Source: an uncultured Lachnospiraceae bacterium (lineage in GTDB: Bacteria; Bacillota_A; Clostridia; Lachnospirales; Lachnospiraceae). Taken from it: 5,329 nt of DNA. Positions 4,442 to 5,329 of this stretch are shown one piece after another (the stretch's first letter is position 1; the number at the start of each line of letters is the position of its first letter). The DNA is taken from positions 1-5,329 of the forward strand of contig CADBME010000349.1 in the NCBI GenBank assembly GCA_902795715.1. Reading direction: 5' to 3'. The notes beneath the pieces are model-generated. The model was not told the origin of the DNA. It did no database searches and saw only the letters and a program-made list of their open reading frames with translations. A program made the position numbers and the translations under genes.

Positions 4442-5329
4442 ATGCCGATTCGTATTAACAGAGATTTGCCAGCAAGAAGAATACTTGAAGATGAGAACAT
4501 CTTCGTTATGGACTATGAGAGAGCCATGACTCAGGACATCCGTCCCCTTGAAATCGTGATCATGAATCTCATGCCCACCAAGCAGGCTACCGAGCTGCAG
4601 CTCCTTAGAAGTTTGTCCAACACTCCTCTCCAGGTCGATATCATTTTCCTTAAGACGGAGAGCCATGATGCCAGCCACGAATCTGCAACCCATATGGATA
4701 CCTTCTACCAGGGATTTTCTGAAATCAAGGACCAGTATTTTGATGGCCTGATCATCACCGGTGCTCCGGTAGAGACTCTGGAATTCGAAGAGGTGGACTA
4801 CTGGCCTGAACTGAAAGAAATAATGGAGTGGTCAAAAACCCATGTTACATCCACCTTCCATATCTGCTGGGCAGCCCAGGCCGCCCTTTACTACCATTAT
4901 GGTGTCCGCAAAGAAGAACTGCCGGAGAAGATTTTCGGTGTATTCGAGCACAAAACCATTCATGCCAAACCCATGCTGATGCGGGGTTTTGATGATGTCT
5001 TTAAAGCACCTCATTCCAGACATACACAGATTGTCCGGGAAGACGTGGAGAACAATCCCAATCTCACTATTCTTGCAGACTCTGAAAAGGCCGGCCCCTT
5101 TATCCTCATGGCCAAAGGAGGACGTCAGGTATTTGTCATGGGTCATCCCGAGTACGACGTAATCACCATGGACAGAGAATAAAAAAAAAAAAAAAAAAAA
5201 GGAATGGACAATGTACCTTTCCCCCATGACTATTATAAAAACGACAAGCCGGAACTTGGCCCGGTCAAATCCTGGAGATGCCATGCCAACGCACTCTACA
5301 CCAACTGGCTCAATTATTACGTATATCAG
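4442..5329 (+). pseudogene. metA: Homoserine O-acetyltransferase (MetA family), interrupted by an in-frame stop and poly-A run; 3' end outside window
   Basis: MetA acylates homoserine, the first committed step of methionine synthesis. The uninterrupted part (4442-5182, 246 residues) carries the family residues at E. coli numbering: Lys47, catalytic Cys142 (ICWAAQAAL), His235 and Glu237 (GHPEYD). Residue 111 is Glu (GAPVETLEF). In the B. cereus enzyme Glu111 specifies acetyl-CoA, whereas Gly111 in E. coli gives succinyl-CoA, so acetyl-CoA use is inferred. Family members are about 300 residues long. Here translation ends at TAA 5180-5182, the first codon of a region containing 20 consecutive A. 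In the same frame, 5201-5329 encodes the expected C-terminus (VPFPHDYY, then KSWRCHANALYTNWLNYYVYQ) up to the window edge with no stop. The weak ribosome site AAAAGAG (4425-4431) precedes the ATG. The lesion removes a conserved tail near the active site, so the product as written should be inactive, unless the run is a sequence error. Confidence 0.88.
5181..5200. repeat. 20-base poly-A homopolymer inside metA
   Basis: Twenty consecutive A follow T5180. In the metA frame the stretch reads TAA, then six AAA codons, then GGA. In MetA homologues the same place holds seven residues of the form Tyr/Phe-x-Arg-Asp-x-x-Lys/Ala before Gly, so the run replaces bases without changing length. Such a run is unlike anything else in this mid-GC window. 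Confidence 0.97.

Noticed and set aside
5181..5200. Poly-A run as a programmed slippage or phase-variation switch
   Set aside because: The TAA stop is formed by the T and first two A of the tract, so adding or removing A cannot remove it.
5211..5329. Reinitiation at ATG 5211 with AAGGA at 5199-5203 as a ribosome site
   Set aside because: The frame is open to the window edge but differs from the metA frame and gives a sequence without protein-like character; the metA frame over the same bases is clearly conserved.

Overview
The window reads as chromosomal DNA from an anaerobic Clostridia, most likely Lachnospiraceae. The assignment rests on protein style: a divergent clostridial LigA, a small rubredoxin-like protein, a FlK-like thioesterase, RluF, and a Glu111-type MetA, all with AGGAG-like ribosome sites. 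No searches could be run, so the taxonomy is inference. All genes are on the + strand, closely packed and mostly housekeeping. I see no mobile element, CRISPR array, tRNA or rRNA.

Layout. Positions 1-410 hold the C-terminal half of folP (dihydropteroate synthase), closed by an intrinsic terminator at 431-463. Next is a 79-residue stand-alone rubredoxin-like protein (497-736), an 11-bp inverted repeat (752-787), and a 128-residue hotdog thioesterase (824-1210). A 100-bp gap carries a possible promoter and four 12-bp tandem repeats. It leads to rluF, whose best start is a TTG at 1310, and then ligA (2243-4273), probably co-transcribed with rluF. A 168-bp gap has a good extended -10 promoter, a 12-bp perfect palindrome over its -35 region, and a leader that folds on paper into a three-way junction. 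It precedes metA.

The most striking feature is metA. The reading frame stops at a TAA (5180-5182) that opens an uninterrupted run of 20 A. The missing C-terminal part of MetA resumes immediately after the run, in the same frame and with exactly the family spacing, and continues to the window edge without a stop. This is either a very recent lesion or, more likely, masked or miscalled bases in the sequence record.

Functionally the genes are separate housekeeping parts: folate synthesis (folP), rRNA modification (rluF), replication and repair (ligA), and methionine synthesis (metA). The two small proteins between them have no evident pathway link. I did not find a convincing new multi-gene system. 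The points most worth checking are the metA poly-A lesion, the metA leader and operator, and the LigA that lacks several textbook NAD+-contact residues.
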